Shown piece by piece: positions 61,620 to 64,000 of a stretch of DNA of 64,000 bases. How positions within the stretch are numbered: position 1 is the stretch's first letter; every line of letters begins with the position of its first letter. The translations under genes and the position numbers were made by a program. A model generated the notes under the pieces. The model did no database searches and had not been told where the DNA came from. It was given only the letters and a program-made list of their open reading frames with translations. The DNA comes from Sporosarcina sp. D27 (GTDB lineage Bacteria > Bacillota > Bacilli > Bacillales_A > Planococcaceae). The stretch is from the NCBI RefSeq assembly GCF_000586555.1, contig NZ_AZUC01000014.1, positions 124,001 to 188,000 on the forward strand, written 5' to 3'.

Positions 61620-62597
61620 TTGCTATCAGGAGAAAGGGCAAATGAACAAAAGCAAGCGCTAGGGAATGAAAATTCGATTAAAGAAGGAAAACTCATTTCT
61701 TTTCTAATAGAATCCCTTAAAGGGATATCTCAAATCATCTTTATTGAAAACACAATAACGGGTTTTCTTATCTTATTAGCCATTACTGTAACTTCGTTAC
61801 ATCTAGGGATAATCGCGCTTTTATCAGCAATGATTGGTACGCTTGTTGCTAAAATTGGGGGCGCAGATAAAAAAATGGTCAGCCAAGGATTGATGGGCTA
61901 CAATTCTGTTCTTACTGGGTTGGCGTTAGATTCATTTTTAAGTGGACATAATGTGTGGATAGTTGCATTAATAGGTGCAGCAGTAGCTGCAGTTCTAACG
62001 GCGATGATGATGCATTTTATAGGGAACATAGGAATTCCCATTCTTACATTTCCATTTATTTTGTTAACTTGGTTTATTCTTCTTGCTGCATATAAATTCG
62101 ATAGCATCACTTTAAGCTCTTCACTTGCTCCGCAAAGTTTAGCGAACTGGGAATTGCATACAGCTGGCGAGATTAATGTACTAGAAGGGGTATTTAACGG
62201 GATTGGACAAATCTTTTTCCTCACAAATGCATTACCTGCTATTTTAATTTTTATCGCTGTTTTTTGGGCTGATAGGAAAATGGGCATTTATGCGGTCATT
62301 GGAAATGTGGCTGCCTTTCTCGCCGCAGTTGCTTTAGGCGGAGAACATGCATTGATAATGTTAGGGTTATATGGCTATAACGCTATTTTAACAATTCTAG
62401 CGGTATCGGCTGTGTTCAATACCAAAGAAAATCGCTATTCACCAGTTACAGGTGTTTTAGCTGCATGTATTACAGTTCCTATGATGGCAAGTGTTAGTAT
62501 GTGGTTGTTACCATATGGGCTTCCAGCATTAACGATGCCGTTTGTATTATGCACTTGGTTAATATTAGGGGCTAGAAAAATCCTCCCTAATTTGTAG
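61620..62597 (+). CDS. Urea transporter (UT family)
   Basis: A 325-residue channel-like membrane protein with about ten helices in two repeats. Each repeat bears the UT signature: GLMGYNSVLTGLALDSFL in the first half and GLYGYNAILTILAVSAVF in the second. LTFPFILLTWFI and LTMPFVLCTWLIL complete the pair. It brings in urea by facilitated diffusion for the divergent urease. AAAGGA overlaps ATG 61611, so TTG 61620 with better spacing is the likelier start. Confidence 0.93.
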   Translation: MLSGERANEQKQALGNENSIKEGKLISFLIESLKGISQIIFIENTITGFLILLAITVTSLHLGIIALLSAMIGTLVAKIGGADKKMVSQGLMGYNSVLTGLALDSFLSGHNVWIVALIGAAVAAVLTAMMMHFIGNIGIPILTFPFILLTWFILLAAYKFDSITLSSSLAPQSLANWELHTAGEINVLEGVFNGIGQIFFLTNALPAILIFIAVFWADRKMGIYAVIGNVAAFLAAVALGGEHALIMLGLYGYNAILTILAVSAVFNTKENRYSPVTGVLAACITVPMMASVSMWLLPYGLPALTMPFVLCTWLILGARKILPNL

Positions 62598-62714
62598 TAA
62601 TACATTGGTTGAAGAAGTAAAAATCTTCTCAGGAGACAAATTAACAAGAACGTAGAATAATGGTGTAATGTGGATAGAATTGCACGATGAAAAGATTAAT
62701 ATTAGGAGGTCATC

Positions 62715-64000
62715 ATGATTAAGTTGAATAAGATGCTGTTGCTGATTTTAATGGTACTTTTACTCGTTGTTACGGGTTGCGGAAAACAAGAGGGAGCAAA
62801 AGATACAGCTCAATCTAAAAAAGATCGTCTCGTTTATGCTTCAGAGGAAGAGTTCGAGGGGCTAAATCCGATTCTTGAAGAGACAAATCTTGATGCATTA
62901 TTGTTTCGTGGACTCATGCGATTTGATGAAAGTAATAAAGTGGTTACTGATATCGCAGACACTTTCGACATTTCAGAGGACAAGCTTACGTATACATTTG
63001 TATTGAAAAAAGGTATTACCTTCCATGATGGGGAGGAGCTAACGGCTGATGATATTGTTTTCACAATTGAAAGTATAATGGACGATAAAAATGCTTCGTT
63101 TTTGAAATCTGATTTTGAAGAAGTAGCATCCATTAAGAAATTGGATGACTATAAATTAGAAATTAAGCTAAAAGAGCCATTTACCCCTTTATTGGATAAA
63201 CTAACAGTACCCATTCTTCCAAAGCATGCTTTTGAAGGTGTGGATATGAGAACGGCTGACTTTAACAGCCATCCGATTGGTGCAGGACCTTATATGTTTG
63301 ATAAATGGGATCGAGGTAATGCGTTGACATTAAAGGCATATAGCGGATTTTTTGGAACGAAACCCTCGATTGATAAAGTGATATTTAAGTTTATTCCAGA
63401 TAGTAATGTACGTGCACTTCAGTTGAAGTCAGGTGAGGTCGATGTCGCACTTCTAGATCCTGTGCAAGTTGAAAAATTAGAAAAAGAAAAGAACCTTAAA
63501 ATATACGATGTTGAATCCGCGGATTATCGAGGCGTATTGTTTAATATGAACTTGGATCTATGGAAAGATGTGAACGTGCGTCGTGCGTTTAGTTATGCAA
63601 CAGATAGAGCTCAAATCGTAAAAGGTATTTTAAAAGGACATGGGTCGGTAGCATATTCTCCATTACAGCACCACGAATTCAATAATGATCAAATTGAAAA
63701 GTACACGTATGACGTTGATAAGGCGAAAGCGTTATTGGATGAATCGGGTTGGAAAGAAGATAAGGATGGTATTCGTTATAAAAACGGAGAAAAACTTTCG
63801 TTTACGATTACCGCACCTGCTAGTGATGCAGTACGTGTGAACATGGCGAATTATGTTGCCGAAGGTTTTAAAGCAATTGGTGCAGATGTGAAAGTAGCTG
63901 CACTCGATTGGAACGCTATCACGATTGATGAAACAGATGCGTTTATGGTTGGATGGGGAAGTCCGTATGATGCGGATGACCATACCCACATTTTGTTCCA
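62715..64000 (+). CDS. ABC transporter substrate-binding lipoprotein, oligopeptide/nickel type (3' end outside window)
   Basis: The frame runs open past the last base, giving 428 residues so far. A signal peptide with lipobox VVTGC (Cys22) is followed by a class SBP_bac_5 domain: LNPILEETNLDALLFRGLMR, YTFVLKKGITFHDGEELTAD, NSHPIGAGPYMFDKWDRGNA and FNMNLDLWKDVNVRRAFSYA. AGGAGG lies 5 bp before the ATG. Position next to urease and the urea transporter suggests nickel uptake (NikA-like) to load urease; peptides remain possible. Permease and ATPase genes would be expected just downstream. Confidence 0.88.
   Translation, partial: MIKLNKMLLLILMVLLLVVTGCGKQEGAKDTAQSKKDRLVYASEEEFEGLNPILEETNLDALLFRGLMRFDESNKVVTDIADTFDISEDKLTYTFVLKKGITFHDGEELTADDIVFTIESIMDDKNASFLKSDFEEVASIKKLDDYKLEIKLKEPFTPLLDKLTVPILPKHAFEGVDMRTADFNSHPIGAGPYMFDKWDRGNALTLKAYSGFFGTKPSIDKVIFKFIPDSNVRALQLKSGEVDVALLDPVQVEKLEKEKNLKIYDVESADYRGVLFNMNLDLWKDVNVRRAFSYATDRAQIVKGILKGHGSVAYSPLQHHEFNNDQIEKYTYDVDKAKALLDESGWKEDKDGIRYKNGEKLSFTITAPASDAVRVNMANYVAEGFKAIGADVKVAALDWNAITIDETDAFMVGWGSPYDADDHTHILF

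Noticed and set aside
1..64000. CRISPR arrays, rRNA and tRNA genes
   Set aside because: Looked for regularly spaced direct repeats and for tRNA/rRNA-like motifs by eye; none seen.

Overview
The window reads as chromosomal DNA of a low-GC Gram-positive bacterium of the order Bacillales, most likely family Planococcaceae (Sporosarcina or a close relative). The support is AGGAGG-type ribosome binding sites, frequent TTG/GTG starts, T-box leaders, a CtsR-controlled clpE, ECF sigma/anti-sigma pairs of Bacillus type, an SLH protein, B. subtilis-like small genes (yneQ, yqhV) and a complete ureABCEFGD urease cluster. No rRNA or tRNA genes were seen. The assignment is inference from gene content, not from a marker gene.

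Layout. 0-6.8 kb: a truncated fatty acid hydroxylase, a FadR-type GntR regulator, a cell-surface 5'-nucleotidase, a YhhN protein, an aldehyde dehydrogenase (candidate sigma-B promoter) and a flavin reductase-like protein with a candidate Fur box. 6.8-7.4 kb: a type I toxin/antitoxin locus too short for ordinary gene calling. 7.5-15.7 kb: small accessory genes (GNAT, NUDIX, peptidase E, DUF2441-like, SLH protein, yneQ, yqhV) with a decayed partial copy of the DUF2441-like gene. 16-18.8 kb: the tldD/tldE protease pair. 19-22 kb: a holin-like protein, an IS3-type remnant and an OLD-family nuclease. 22-30 kb: an M42 peptidase stopped by one TGA codon, an amidohydrolase, lrgAB, clpE and an EamA transporter.

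30-37 kb is a low-density zone of small, often broken genes. Several are preceded by the same roughly 45-bp repeat, and the zone also holds an ECF sigma/DUF4179 pair and a deaminase. 37.4-39.3 kb: a consensus promoter, two tandem threonine T-boxes and a threonyl-tRNA synthetase with no TGS or editing domain. 39.5-46.9 kb: MATE exporter and TetR regulator, oligopeptidase B, and a sigV-rsiV-polysaccharide deacetylase locus expected to give lysozyme resistance. 49.8-53.4 kb: a second T-box cassette, with a T-box-controlled MFS exporter followed by a T-box-controlled second-type methionyl-tRNA synthetase. 53.7-56 kb: a broken methyltransferase, two acetyltransferases and a broken DUF4083 gene.

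56-64 kb is a urea/nickel module. The urease operon (ureA, B, C, E, F, G, D on the minus strand) is interrupted between ureF and ureG by a hairpin and a palindromic repeat. A urea transporter and an oligopeptide/nickel-type ABC binding protein, cut by the window end, run divergently.

The most unusual content is the pair of T-box cassettes: an editing-free ThrRS, and a MetRS with an exporter. Both look like stand-by translation or antibiotic-evasion genes induced by uncharged tRNA. Also notable are the type I toxin locus, the repeat that precedes small genes at 31-36 kb, and the large number of single-lesion pseudogenes.
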